In this document: positions 39,650-48,614 of the stretch, one piece after another
How positions within the stretch are numbered: the first letter of the stretch is position 1
How the letters are laid out: the number at the start of each line of letters is the position of its first letter
Assembly (NCBI GenBank): GCA_013347225.1
Contig: CP054595.1
Span: 2,352,415 to 2,416,414 of the forward strand
Length of the DNA stretch: 64,000 bases
Reading direction: 5' to 3'
From: Candidatus Accumulibacter similis
Lineage (GTDB): Bacteria > Pseudomonadota > Gammaproteobacteria > Burkholderiales > Rhodocyclaceae
Notes under the pieces: model-generated
What the model saw: the letters and a program-made list of their open reading frames with translations, nothing else
Databases searched by the model: none
Told to the model about the DNA's origin: nothing
Translations under genes and position numbers: made by a program

Positions 39650-41245
39650 TCAGCGCCGATCGAAGGCCATCCAGCGATACTGTCGCGCCTGGCGAACACC
39701 GCGGACGATCTCCTGGAAGTCACCTGCGAAGGTCAGGCCGTCGGTACGGCGGCCCGTCCATTCCTGCGCGTAGTTCGCATCGGCGGAGCGGCGCGTCAGG
39801 TGCAGTCGCTGCGCAGCGTGGTCCCAGCGTCCGTCGACCGCGTCACCGTACATCTCGCCGGCAACGCTGCCGTCGCCGTCAAGGCGGTGCAGGCGCAGTT
39901 CCGTCTGCCAGCCGTTGCCGTCGACCAGCAGGCGTGGTGCGGCACGCCAGTCATACGAGGCCTGCCCGGTCACGTCGCCGTGAATTTCCTGGAAGGACCC
40001 CGACAGGCGCCCCGTCAGGTTGCGTGTCTCGGGGTCGAGCTCGAGAACGCCCGTATAGAGCTGCTCGTAGCCTGGGCCGAGAAAACGGGTGAAGCGAATG
40101 GCGCGCGTAGCGGGATTCCACTCGCCTTCCATCCGCTGGCCATAGATCGTGCCGTTGAAGCGGTTGCCGAACACCCGCTCGATCCGCAGCAGACCCAACC
40201 AGCCATTGGCGACGATGATGTCGTTCGCCCCTTCCGCCAGCGGGTTGGGAAACGGAAAGTCGATCCAGGGCGGAATCTGATCCGCCGGCGGCGGCTGCCG
40301 CTGTTGATAGCGGTGGCAAAAGAAGCTGTAGATCCGGCCGTCGCCGCCGGGAGGCACGGTGTAGGAGAAGACCGGCGGTGTCACGCTGGTGTCGAAATCC
40401 AGCGTGATGTCGTCGCGGTCGGGGTGGTTCGGGTCGTAGATCCGCAAACGCACGCGGCGTCCGTTCCGCTCGAAGCCGTAGACCAGCACCTGGTGATTGT
40501 TGCCCACCTTGAAGGGATCGTCGGTATTCACCTGCACGAGGCCGATCGGCGACGGCGCGCCGTTCCGGATATCGCTTTCGATGCTCGGCAGCGCGGTGAA
40601 ATACGCCGTTCGTGCCCGTTCGCCGGCGCTGCATCCCGGGCTCATCAGCCGCAGGTACTCGGTCCAGCCGAGGCCGTCGAAACTGTCGTACAGCCGACCG
40701 ACGAGGTACTCATACAGCACACCCGAGACGGGCCCCGCCTTGTGCGCCGGAAGCGGCATGCCGGCGTGGAAATGGTCGCGCACCGCGTACACCATGCCAC
40801 CGCACAGTCCGTTCGCGGCGTCGCCGATCGCCATGTCGACGCTGCCGACGCGAACGCTGACGTGCGCCGTATTGGCCGGGAAGCTGTTGGCAAAGCGAAA
40901 GCCGTGCGTGCTCGGCAGGAAGCCGGGCACATCGACGACCTCGTGGGTCGTCAGTCGCAACTCGGAGCCACCGAGGTACTCGAGCATGTCGCTCGAGCGA
41001 TAGAGTTCACCGACGATTCCCGGCGGCCCGGCGGGCACGAGAATGCGGCTGGGTGGAATCACCGAGAGCGGCGGCCGATCACGAATCTCGAGCTGAAAGC
41101 GGGAAGCGCTGTAGCCGATGCCGGCCTGACCGCCAGCGGCGATCGTCCCTTCATAGGCCGGGGCGATGCCGAACGCGCGCGTCCGGTCATCGGGCGTGAA
41201 GATCCGCCAGTGGATCGACATCGAACTGCGATTGATCAGGGGCAT
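39650..41245 (-). CDS. Papain-like fold protein with C-terminal beta-rich repeats, unknown function
   Basis: A 531-residue protein with no signal peptide. Residues about 135-280 contain NGLCGGMVYAVRDHF (Cys148), GNNHQVLVYGFER (His251) and RIYDPNHPDRDDI (Asp271/Asn273), a Cys-His-Asn/Asp order and spacing like papain-like cysteine peptidases. The C-terminal part (about 330-531) holds two similar beta-rich segments (FNGTIYGQRMEGEWNPATR and VAGEMYGDAVDGRWDHAAQ). I recognise no named family. The start ATG at 41245 follows GGAGA. Peptidase activity is inferred only from the residue pattern, and the substrate is unknown. Confidence 0.65.
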   Translation of the reverse strand: MPLINRSSMSIHWRIFTPDDRTRAFGIAPAYEGTIAAGGQAGIGYSASRFQLEIRDRPPLSVIPPSRILVPAGPPGIVGELYRSSDMLEYLGGSELRLTTHEVVDVPGFLPSTHGFRFANSFPANTAHVSVRVGSVDMAIGDAANGLCGGMVYAVRDHFHAGMPLPAHKAGPVSGVLYEYLVGRLYDSFDGLGWTEYLRLMSPGCSAGERARTAYFTALPSIESDIRNGAPSPIGLVQVNTDDPFKVGNNHQVLVYGFERNGRRVRLRIYDPNHPDRDDITLDFDTSVTPPVFSYTVPPGGDGRIYSFFCHRYQQRQPPPADQIPPWIDFPFPNPLAEGANDIIVANGWLGLLRIERVFGNRFNGTIYGQRMEGEWNPATRAIRFTRFLGPGYEQLYTGVLELDPETRNLTGRLSGSFQEIHGDVTGQASYDWRAAPRLLVDGNGWQTELRLHRLDGDGSVAGEMYGDAVDGRWDHAAQRLHLTRRSADANYAQEWTGRRTDGLTFAGDFQEIVRGVRQARQYRWMAFDRR

Positions 41246-41411
41246 GTGGTGTCTCCGTGATGGTTGTTGTCATCCGGCACCGTCGTCGAGAGCGCCAACT
41301 CGCAGACCGTCTACTGCGGAACCGTACGGTTGGTGGCGGTCTGGGGCGCGAGGGCAGGGCGGGCTCCGCCTGCCCGATTCGCTGGCATGCGGGTGGATCC
41401 GGAGCTTGCGT

Positions 41412-41810
41412 TCAAGACGGAAATCTCTCGAACCCAGGAAGCTCATGAACGTGCTGCATCCAGTCGAGCCGTTCGGCGGTCTGAACCTGCACGGTTGGCG
41501 GCAGCGCTTCGGGATCGTCCAGTGTTGCCGACTGTACGTCGACGATTCCAGGAAGAACCGCCGCATTCCGGTAGAACAACCCGGTCCCGCAGTCGGCGCA
41601 GAAGCTGCGCATCGCCGTGCCGGATGAGTTGATCGTTTTCGGCTGTCCTTGCGTCATGGTCAGGGCGTTCTCGGGAAACATTGCCCAAGCCACCACCGGC
41701 GCGCCCGCGCTTCGCCGGCAGTCGCGACAATGACACAAGGCGACGACCCTGGGCGTACCCGAAAGCTGATAGCGAATGGCGCCACACAGGCACCGTCCGG
41801 AAAGGGTCAT
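41412..41810 (-). CDS. GFA family zinc-binding protein
   Basis: A 132-residue protein with the Mss4-like fold of the glutathione-dependent formaldehyde-activating (GFA) family. Zinc ligands are visible as CLCGAIRY near the N-terminus, CHCRDCRRSAGAP after the first strands, and SFCADCGTGLFYR in the middle. The family is large and most members are not formaldehyde enzymes, so the reaction here is unknown. The gene stands alone between a papain-like gene and an uninformative 566-base gap. Confidence 0.88.
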   Translation of the reverse strand: MTLSGRCLCGAIRYQLSGTPRVVALCHCRDCRRSAGAPVVAWAMFPENALTMTQGQPKTINSSGTAMRSFCADCGTGLFYRNAAVLPGIVDVQSATLDDPEALPPTVQVQTAERLDWMQHVHELPGFERFPS

Positions 41811-42376
41811 GGAAGAATCTCCTCTGAATCGGCACCCTGGTCACGCAGCATCGGCCAAGGTGCAAAGGTCAACGAACCCGGATCGACTGCGAATGGAACG
41901 TACGCCGTGAGGCCAGGAGAATGGAGTTGGGCTGCGGCGACAGACGCACCTCGTTGGATACCAGCGCCGCGAGGTGGCGTTGGGCACATTGTAAGCCTCA
42001 CGGGCCTTGCGTCAATCGGCAGCGAGGAAGCCGATGCGTTGCCCTGCGCGGTTGCGGGTCCTTCCATCGGGCAGACGATCGGCGATCCCGTACAGGCAGA
42101 ATCACTGGCCGAAACTGAAGCTGTTCCTGCGTGTGCCGGGTGCCCCGCTCGATGCCGGCGCTTGCGGATGGGCCCGGAAGAAGGCGTCATTGCGTCGCAA
42201 GAACGCGTTGTTGCATTGGACCTTGGCCGGGCCGCTGCCGGCTGCAGGGTGCCGTGCCGAAGCCGGCCGCGCTCGCGGTGCGGCGCGCCCGGGTCGTCCG
42301 GGCCGGCCGCCCAATGGCCAGGCGAGCGGCGATTGGCGAGCGGCGATGCTCGCCGGCCGCACTGCGGTCGCAGCGC
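41811..42376. other. Intergenic region downstream of sdaA
   Basis: A 566-base gap. Several frames are open on both strands because of high GC, but none shows a motif or gene-like codon pattern I can support. Confidence 0.4.
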
Positions 42377-43615
42377 TCAACTGCCCATGCCGTGGAAACT
42401 CCTGGCGTCCTTCCTGCGCAGGGCGTGGACCCGCGCCAGGCCAGCGCGCGCGGTCTCGCGGTAACCAGCCTTGAGGTCGCGGCCCGTCTCCCACATCGTC
42501 CGGACCACCTCGTCGAAAGAGACGATGTGGTGGCCGTCCGAGAGCAGGGCGTAGGTCGCGCAATCGACAGCGCGGACGGCGGCGATGGCATTGCGTTCGA
42601 TGCAGGGAATCTGCACATAGCCGCCGATCGGGTCGCAGGTCAGCCCGAGATGATGTTCCAGTCCCATCTCCGCCGCATACTCGATCTGCCGTACCGAACC
42701 CCCCAGGAGTTGCGCGGCGGCGCCGGCGGCCATCGCGCAGGCCGTTCCGACTTCGCCCTGGCAGCCGACTTCGGCCCCCGAGATCGACGCGTTGCGCTTG
42801 ACGATGTTGCCGATCATCCCGGCCGTCGCCAGCGCGCGGTGAATCTTCCCGTCCGGCAGCCGCGCATTCCGTTGCAGGAAGAAGAGGACCGCGGGCAACA
42901 CGCCGCAGGCACCGCAGGTCGGCGCCGTCACCACCTCGCCGCCGGCGGCATTCTCTTCCGACACCGCCAGTGCGTAGGCGAACTGCAGAGCGGTCTGGCC
43001 GAAGTAGCCCGCGAGGCTCTGCGCGCGGGCGTGATAGGCCGAAGCCTTGCGCGGTACGTGCAGTGTCCCGGGCAAACGCCCTTCGGCGTTGAGGCCGGTC
43101 GCCATCGTCCGCTGCATGCTCTCCCAGACGCTGGCCAGGTGGGACCAGATCGCCGGCCCTTCGTGGCGGTCGACGATCTCCCAGATGCACAGGCCTTCGC
43201 GTTCGGTTTCGTCAAGAACCGCGTCCATGCCGGCATGCGGATAGATCTCGCCGCTGCCGTCGGGCTGCCCGTCCTCGTCGAGCAGGGCGCCGCCGCCAAC
43301 GGAGTACACGACGCGCGCCGCCAGCACGCCGCCGCCGGCGTCGAGTGCCTCGAACTGCATCCCGTTGGGGTGACGCGGCAACGACAGGGCGGGCAGCCAG
43401 ACGATGTCGACCGGCGTCGGCGAGAACGGCGCGCTGACCGCCAGATCGGTCAGGTGGCCCCGGCCGGTGGCGGCAAGCGTGCCGTAGAGCGTGACGCGCA
43501 CGCGTGCCGCCGTCGGGTTGGCGGCCTTGAACGCCGTGGCGGCAAAGCGCGGCCCCATGGTGTGGCTGCTCGAGGGGCCGAGGCCGATGCGAAAGAGCTC
43601 GTGCAGGGATTTCAT
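42377..43615 (-). CDS. sdaA: L-serine dehydratase (iron-sulfur type)
   Basis: Converts L-serine to pyruvate and ammonia with a labile [4Fe-4S] cluster, in the cytoplasm. The 412-residue single chain starts MKSLHELFRIGLGPSSSHTM, the SdaA hallmark, and has the cluster cysteines in TAPTCGACGVLPA, AEVGCQGEVGTACAM and LGLTCDPIGGYVQ. The C-terminus ends FDEVVRTMWETGRDLKAGY. It is shorter than E. coli SdaA (454 residues) but has both alpha and beta regions fused. A divergent gap of about 350 bases follows before a cytochrome gene on the same strand. No obvious regulator is nearby. Confidence 0.93.
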   Translation of the reverse strand: MKSLHELFRIGLGPSSSHTMGPRFAATAFKAANPTAARVRVTLYGTLAATGRGHLTDLAVSAPFSPTPVDIVWLPALSLPRHPNGMQFEALDAGGGVLAARVVYSVGGGALLDEDGQPDGSGEIYPHAGMDAVLDETEREGLCIWEIVDRHEGPAIWSHLASVWESMQRTMATGLNAEGRLPGTLHVPRKASAYHARAQSLAGYFGQTALQFAYALAVSEENAAGGEVVTAPTCGACGVLPAVLFFLQRNARLPDGKIHRALATAGMIGNIVKRNASISGAEVGCQGEVGTACAMAAGAAAQLLGGSVRQIEYAAEMGLEHHLGLTCDPIGGYVQIPCIERNAIAAVRAVDCATYALLSDGHHIVSFDEVVRTMWETGRDLKAGYRETARAGLARVHALRRKDARSFHGMGS

Positions 43616-43966
43616 CGGCTTGCTCCGCTTCTCCCGAGTCCTGCGAAATCGTCAATGGCTCCCGACCAGCAAAGTGCTGCCTGCCGCTGGCCGTGCTCGC
43701 CGCCGTGCCCTGCGTCCGCCTGGAGTTCGTCGATCCCCCGGTTCATGGCGACTGTCGCCGTGGGTCGCAGTCGGGGTACGCCTGCCTCCACCGCCAGTCC
43801 CCACCAGTGTGTCCCTGCGCACGGCTGGAAGTTCAAGCGGTGCGAGGAATCCGGCTGGGCGGCTCGCCCTGGCACTACGGATTGCCCACCGTTGCGTCGG
43901 CGCCATGGTCAGCACCATGCCTCACTTTTGGTCCGGTCCGAGAAACCGTCTGATGCAGAAGATGGC
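43616..43966. other. Intergenic region between sdaA and diheme cytochrome gene
   Basis: A 351-base gap with no recognisable gene or attC site, so the cassette array does not extend across the cytochrome gene. Confidence 0.4.
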
Positions 43967-44974
43967 TCACGGCGCCAATGATGCGAGATAGGCCGCCAGC
44001 GCGACCATGTCCTCGGCGGTCAACTGCGCGACCGTGGGCCGCATCAGAGCGCTCAGGCTACCCGCCCGCGTGCCTGCCTTGAAGTCATGGAGTTGCCGCA
44101 CCACGTAGCTCGGCGATCGGCCGGCAATCGAGGGTATTGGTCCGACGCCTTTGAGCTCGGGACCGTGACAGGTGGCACACGCGACGGTCTTGCCGTTACC
44201 ACCGGTCCTCGCCAGCGCCTCGCCTCGTGCAATGCTTCCAGCCGGGGCGTACGCGATGAATGGCGAATGTGCATCACGAAGTTCGAATCGCTCCGGATCT
44301 ACCGGTACCTCGACGATGCGCTGACCGATCGGCTCTTTCTCGCCAGAGGTCAACGCGACATAGTGGTTTCGATTCAGACGGGTCATCGGCACAACATCAG
44401 TTTCAATGACCGTGATGAGTGCTTTGGGCTTCAACCGGGAAAAATAGTCGGCTGCCACTTGCATCTCTTCTTCCGTGAGCGCTTTCGCGTTTGCCAGCAT
44501 CAGCAGAACCGGACCCCTGGCTGGACCGGACGCCTTCCTGGCGCCGCTCTTGAAGTCCGCAAGCTGCTGCAGGATATAGGCGGCCGGCAGTCCAGCGAGG
44601 CTCGCGTTTTCAGGCCCACCGGTCCCCTCTGTACGGTGACACGACCCGCAAGCACGGACAGCGGGCTTTCGACCGCGCGCCACGATTTCCGGCATTGGAG
44701 GGTGATCATCCGGATGCCAGTCGGGTGCGAAATACAGATCCCGCGCCTGCGCCATCGAGAAAGTTGCCGAGCTGCCTGGCACCCGCCGCGGCTCATCATC
44801 TCCGGGAGGCAGCTCGACATTCGGATCCCAAGGATAGGCCCATGCGGGAAACGCCGTGTCCGCGGCGGTGGGGGTGCCCGAGACGCCACCGCGCCCTTCT
44901 GCGGAGGTCGGAAGGTTGGTCAGGGCGAGCGTGAAGAACATTGCAGATACAGAGATTGCCTTGCCAATCCTCAT
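43967..44974 (-). CDS. Periplasmic diheme cytochrome c (c4/c553-like)
   Basis: A 335-residue electron carrier with a signal peptide (RIGKAISVSAMFFTLALTNL) and two class I cytochrome c domains. Hemes bind at ACGSCHRTEGTGG (about residue 108) and ACATCHGPELKGVG (about residue 247). Each domain has the c4-type LPAAYILQQLADFKSGARK or SPSYVVRQLHDFKAGTRAG helix and a methionine ligand in VLLMLANA or LSALMRP. The ATG at 44974 is preferred over an upstream frame start. It is the last gene before the cassette array on this side; the attC nearest it begins about 100 bases upstream of its start. Confidence 0.88.
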   Translation of the reverse strand: MRIGKAISVSAMFFTLALTNLPTSAEGRGGVSGTPTAADTAFPAWAYPWDPNVELPPGDDEPRRVPGSSATFSMAQARDLYFAPDWHPDDHPPMPEIVARGRKPAVRACGSCHRTEGTGGPENASLAGLPAAYILQQLADFKSGARKASGPARGPVLLMLANAKALTEEEMQVAADYFSRLKPKALITVIETDVVPMTRLNRNHYVALTSGEKEPIGQRIVEVPVDPERFELRDAHSPFIAYAPAGSIARGEALARTGGNGKTVACATCHGPELKGVGPIPSIAGRSPSYVVRQLHDFKAGTRAGSLSALMRPTVAQLTAEDMVALAAYLASLAP

Positions 44975-45071
44975 CTGGGCACCCCTTGCGCAGGTTGTTT
45001 CGTCGAATCGCATTCTTGCACGCGACACAGTCTCAATGCGTCAAGGCACTCAGGTCACCACACCCGATGAC

Positions 45072-45135
45072 GCGCAACGTTTGAGCTCAGGCCGCGGCCC
45101 GTCAGGGCCGTCGCGCCTGCAGCGAATGGTTAGCG
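45072..45135 (-). other. attC site A (end of array)
   Basis: A 64-base site with minus-strand cores CGCTAAC (45129-45135) and GTTGCGC (45072-45078). The centre contains a GGCCGCGGCC/GGCC palindromic section. It is almost identical to site C (48509-48572), which indicates cassettes of common descent. It closes the cassette carrying the gene at 45242-45958. Confidence 0.78.
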
Positions 45136-45167
45136 AAGTAATCGGGCCGCGGCCGCAAATCGTCCCG

Positions 45168-45219
45168 AAGTAAGTCATTGCGAGGTGTATACAAATCAAT
45201 CACTTGAGATGACTTACTT
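45168..45219. terminator. Inverted repeat after the first cassette gene
   Basis: A perfect 10-base inverted repeat, AAGTAAGTCA (45168-45177) and TGACTTACTT (45210-45219), with a 32-base loop. It lies just past the stop of the cassette gene at 45242. It could act as a transcription stop or stabilise the 3' end; the long loop makes this uncertain. Confidence 0.35.
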
Positions 45220-45241
45220 GAGAGGGCACACTCACACCAAC

Positions 45242-45958
45242 CTAATTCATTGCAAAGCGACGCGGCACTGTGTGTGTTTCAAGCGAAGTGAGCCAAGCAT
45301 ACGTAACTTCTTGTTCAGGCAAGGCCCCGACCTCCGAGAGGCATCCTGCCGCCTGTTGAATAAGATCAGCAAGTACCGCAAGGTAAGCGGCGATAGTTTG
45401 TGGCAATACAAGAACAGACATTGAATGGCTATCGTGAACCATCATGTCGCCTTGTCCAAGCGAATAACTATCAGCCAATGCCCTGTAGGTTCGATGCGTA
45501 AACTTGGACAGTTCATCATAGAAAGCCCTGCGCCGCTTGGCTGCTTCAGGGCCCTCAGTCTCCTCCAGATACTTTCTCGACTCGCGATGTGGTATGGATT
45601 CATTTCTATACCACTGCTCAAGGGCCTTGGCGCTTCTTGGAGTATTGGAGTTTAAGACGCGAAGTAGATCGATTGTTTCTACCGAGTCTCGGAACAGCCT
45701 GGCCGCAGCGCGATGCCTCTTCTCGCCAAGTAATTTTGCGCATTCTAAGAGTGAGTCAACTAGATCTAGAGCAAGCATCCAAGTCGCCTTCGCGAGCGAT
45801 ACATCGTTTTTGTGAAACTCCATCGTATGGCGATCTAAACGAATATTGAGGTCGCCTAGCAACGCCGTCGCCTCTCTCAGGAATTGCTCCTGAGCCTCAT
45901 ATTCGTACGGATTGTCATAGGCCTCTTGCGGATGCCTTCCCCATACGATGCTTGCCAC
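45242..45958 (-). CDS. Cassette protein of unknown function, helical
   Basis: A 238-residue soluble, mostly helical protein in the terminal cassette. The best start is GTG at 45958 (VASIVWGRHPQEAYDN), preceded by GGAGGAA; the open frame further upstream runs into an attC-like site. A central LGEKRHRAAARLFRDSVETIDLLRVL helix has the 'A..L.R...ET..LL' pattern seen in DUF5677-like and AbiV-like proteins. A gene three cassettes upstream (51548-52246) has a similar helix. No catalytic motif is visible. AT-rich relative to the chromosome. Confidence 0.65.
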   Translation of the reverse strand: MASIVWGRHPQEAYDNPYEYEAQEQFLREATALLGDLNIRLDRHTMEFHKNDVSLAKATWMLALDLVDSLLECAKLLGEKRHRAAARLFRDSVETIDLLRVLNSNTPRSAKALEQWYRNESIPHRESRKYLEETEGPEAAKRRRAFYDELSKFTHRTYRALADSYSLGQGDMMVHDSHSMSVLVLPQTIAAYLAVLADLIQQAAGCLSEVGALPEQEVTYAWLTSLETHTVPRRFAMN

Positions 45959-45972
45959 ACTTCCTCCCGTGT

Positions 45973-46058
45973 GCCCTAAACGAATAGCGTTTATCTGCCG
46001 CGCCGAAAGCGTCCGGCCTTGCCGCTGGCGCATCCGCGGCAGATAAACCTCGTTGGAC
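45973..46058 (-). other. attC site B (next to the IS91-family element)
   Basis: An 86-base site with minus-strand cores GTCCAAC (46052-46058) and GTTTAGG near 45973, and a perfect 14-base inverted repeat, GTTTATCTGCCGCG and CGCGGCAGATAAAC, inside. The second core deviates from consensus. It separates the cassette gene at 45242 from the insertion sequence. Confidence 0.6.
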
Positions 46059-46322
46059 TGAAGCGCCTCGACGGCGGTACTTATGGGGATTGTAAGCGTC
46101 CCGTGCCGCCGGTCAAGTCACGGGCAAGACCCAGACGGCTGGGCCCGAGGCAGACGGCCGGCGTACCGCCGCTCGCGAGCAGGTGACTGGAGCGAACCAG
46201 CCACTCCCACCGACGGCGAGCAGCGCGGAAATGGAGCCTTCGACGAGCCGGTGACGCGCCACCCCCTGGCAGTCGGCACCGCCATCGCCCACAGCAAGTC
46301 CCTTGCCACGCCTTGGTGCTTC

Positions 46323-47480
46323 TCATGGCGGGCCGTGAACCGAGACGCCCAGCGGCGTCGGCTGGCGCAGCGGCAGAATCGCCGCCGTCGGCACGAACCG
46401 ACCCGCGCCGCAGTGCGGACAGCGCGCCCACGCGGCGCGTCCGACGCGCTGCAGGAACTCCTCCACCGTCGCCGTGACCAGCGGATCGGGTGCCGGCACC
46501 GACAAGGCCTGCCGCGCCAGCGCCAGCTTCGTCGCCTTCGCCGCCGGCGCCAGCAGGCCGTAGTGCCGAATCCGCTTGAGACCGCCCGGCAACACGTGCA
46601 GCAGGAAGCGCTCGATGAACTCCGCGGGCGGCAACCGGAGCACGCGTTTCCCCGGCGTTGCGCGCACCCGGAAGCGCACTGCGGTCTCGTCCATGCCGAC
46701 GAGACGCTCGTTCGAGATCGCCACGCGATGCGTGTAGCGAGCGAGGTACTCGAGCACCTGCTCCGGCCCACCGAGCGGCTGTTTCGCGTAGACCACCCAG
46801 TCGTGCCGCAGCAACTGCTGGCGCAGGGCGCGCCAGACCTTCTCGTCGGCGAGCGCTTCGGCCAACGGCTGGCCGGCGCCTCGGGCCTCGCCCAGCGCCG
46901 CGATGAACTGGCCGCGGAAGACCCGCGACAGCGCCTTGACCGGAAACAGGAAGCCGCGCTTCGGCGACTTCCATTCCCCGGCGGGGGTCAGCGCCCCGCC
47001 GGCGACCAGGGCGTGCACATGCACGTGCCGCCCGAGGTCCTGCTTCCAGGTATGCAGCACCAGCGAGAACGCCAGCTTGCCGCCCAGCCAGCGCGGATTG
47101 GCGCCGAACTCGCCGAGGGTGGCCGATGCCGCGCCGAAGAGGATCTCGTAGATCACCCGCGAGCGCTGACCGATCAGCGCGTGCAGCGCATGCGGCAGGG
47201 TGAACACCAGATGGAAGTACGGCACCGGCAACAGCTCCTGGCGCCGTTTCGCCAGCCACTCCTCCCTGGCGCGGGTCTGGTACTGCGGGCAGTGGCGGTT
47301 GCGGCACGAGTGATGGACGTGTCGCGTCGCCCCGCAGCAGTCGCAGGTCTCGACGTGGCCGCCGAGAACGGCCGTGCGACACGCGACGATCGCCCGCCAG
47401 ACCTTCGCCCTGGCCGACGACAGGACGTGGCTGGCGAGATAGGCCGGCCCGTACCGGCGGAAGACCTCGGCCAGCGTCAC
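46323..47480 (-). CDS. IS91-family transposase (HUH/Y1 type)
   Basis: A 385-residue rolling-circle transposase. An N-terminal zinc-binding part has CDCCGATRHVHHSCRNRHCP (spaced Cys/His ligands), then VPYFHLVFTLPHALHALIG. The HUH metal site is HVHVHALVAGG, the catalytic Tyr region is YLARYTHRVAISNERL, and PPAEFIERFLLHVLPGG is the conserved C-terminal block. The most plausible start is GTG at 47480, eleven bases beyond the recombinase stop. It appears intact, so it may still be active if the recombinase is not required. Confidence 0.85.
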   Translation of the reverse strand: MTLAEVFRRYGPAYLASHVLSSARAKVWRAIVACRTAVLGGHVETCDCCGATRHVHHSCRNRHCPQYQTRAREEWLAKRRQELLPVPYFHLVFTLPHALHALIGQRSRVIYEILFGAASATLGEFGANPRWLGGKLAFSLVLHTWKQDLGRHVHVHALVAGGALTPAGEWKSPKRGFLFPVKALSRVFRGQFIAALGEARGAGQPLAEALADEKVWRALRQQLLRHDWVVYAKQPLGGPEQVLEYLARYTHRVAISNERLVGMDETAVRFRVRATPGKRVLRLPPAEFIERFLLHVLPGGLKRIRHYGLLAPAAKATKLALARQALSVPAPDPLVTATVEEFLQRVGRAAWARCPHCGAGRFVPTAAILPLRQPTPLGVSVHGPP

Positions 47481-47490
47481 CGGCGCCGAC

Positions 47491-48345
47491 TCAAGTGGGC
47501 GGGTCGAGCAGTTCCAGGGGCGAGGTGTTGCCGGTCAGCTTCGCGCGCGCCAGATGCAGATAGCGCGCGGTCGTCGACAGATGATCATGGCCGAGGAGGC
47601 GGCCGATGCTGTAGAGATCGACGCCGCCTTCGAGCAGGTGCGTGGCGAAGGCGTGGCGCAGACCGTGGATGCCGCCTTCAGGGGCGATGCCGGCGGCGTT
47701 GCGCGCCGCGTAGTAGATCCGCTACGCGGTCTGGATCTCCATCGGGCCGCTGCCGGTGCGGTTGCTGAACAGCCACCGCTGCGGCCGGGTGTCGCGCCAG
47801 TAGATCCGCAGGGCTGCGAGCAGACGCGGCGACGGCAGCGTGTAGCGATCCTTGCCGCCCTTGCCGTGGCGGACCTTGAGGCACATGCGATCGGCGGCGC
47901 TCTCGATGTCCCCGACCTGCAGGCGGCACACTTCGGACACCCGCAGGCCGGCGGCGTAGGGGGTCATCAGCAGCGTTCGCCCGCGCAGGGTCCGCGCGGC
48001 GTCGATCAGGCGCGCGACCTCCTCGCGCGAGAGGATCTGCGGCAGCCGTTTGGGCACCTTCGCCATCGGGATGTCGAACCCAGCTTCCGGACGACCGAGC
48101 ACCCGCCGATAAAGGAAGCGCAGCGCACACGAGACTTGGTTGACACTGGCGTAGGCAAGCTTGCGGTCGCGAATCAGGTGCAGCAGGTAGGCCTGCACCT
48201 CCTCGACCTGCAACTCGGCCGGCGATCGGTGGTAGAACATCGCCAGATCGGCCACCGCGCCGATATGGGCTTCCTGCGTCCGTGGCGCCATTCCCCGCAG
48301 GCACATCGCGTTGCTCATCCGTTCACGCAGCTCACTCATGACCAT
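47491..48345 (-). pseudogene. Tyrosine recombinase of the IS91-family element, amber-interrupted
   Basis: Reads as a 284-residue phage-integrase-type recombinase with one in-frame TAG at 47722-47724. The N-terminal SAM-like domain (GMAPRTQEAHIGAVADLAMF) and the first catalytic Arg (AAGLRVSEVCRLQVGD) come before the TAG. The remaining catalytic residues come after it: [15 protein letters not shown] (HxxR), [11 protein letters not shown] and the tyrosine in TARYLHLA. A single C-to-T change (CAG to [16 protein letters not shown] in relatives) would explain it. Product truncated after codon 207 should be inactive. Start ATG at 48345. Confidence 0.82.
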
Positions 48346-48347
48346 CT

Positions 48348-48382
48348 CCTCGATTGCTGCGGGGACGTCCCCCGCAGCGAGG
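48348..48382. repeat. GC-rich hairpin at the IS91-family element end
   Basis: Nine-base arms GCTGCGGGG (48356-48364) and CCCCGCAGC (48370-48378), extended by CCTCG/CGAGG across a small bulge. It lies just outside the recombinase start and is the kind of hairpin found at IS91-type ends (terIS or oriIS). Assignment to either end is uncertain. Confidence 0.5.
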
Positions 48383-48508
48383 AGGATCGAGGATTAACGA
48401 GTGAGTTGGGAAAGGGGCGTCGAGCCCTCGACCGCGAGAACGAAAGCTGGAAGCGAAAGAGGGAGGAGACCGACGCGCCGGGGGCCTACTCCAGCGCGCA
48501 GCGCTTTA

Positions 48509-48572
48509 GTTCAACGTTTGAGCTCAGGCCGCGGCCCGTCAGGGCCGTCGCGCCTGCAGCGAATTGTTATGC
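48509..48572 (-). other. attC site C
   Basis: A 64-base site with minus-strand cores GCATAAC (48566-48572) and GTTGAAC (48509-48515, a perfect GTTRRRY). Nearly identical to site A over the whole length. Lies 42 bases past the stop of the helicase gene. Confidence 0.8.
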
Positions 48573-48614
48573 GGCAGCGCACACGAATACTGAGTTTCGC
48601 CTCAACCACAACCT

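Larger units (their letters stand above)
46085..48400 (-). mobile_element. IS91-family element with tyrosine recombinase gene
   Basis: Two genes on the minus strand, a tyrosine recombinase followed by a Y1/HUH transposase, in the order usual for the IS91-like elements that carry both. Boundaries are estimates: the left end lies between the transposase stop and attC B, and the right end near the hairpin at 48348-48382. High GC, unlike the neighbouring cassettes. Confidence 0.7.
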
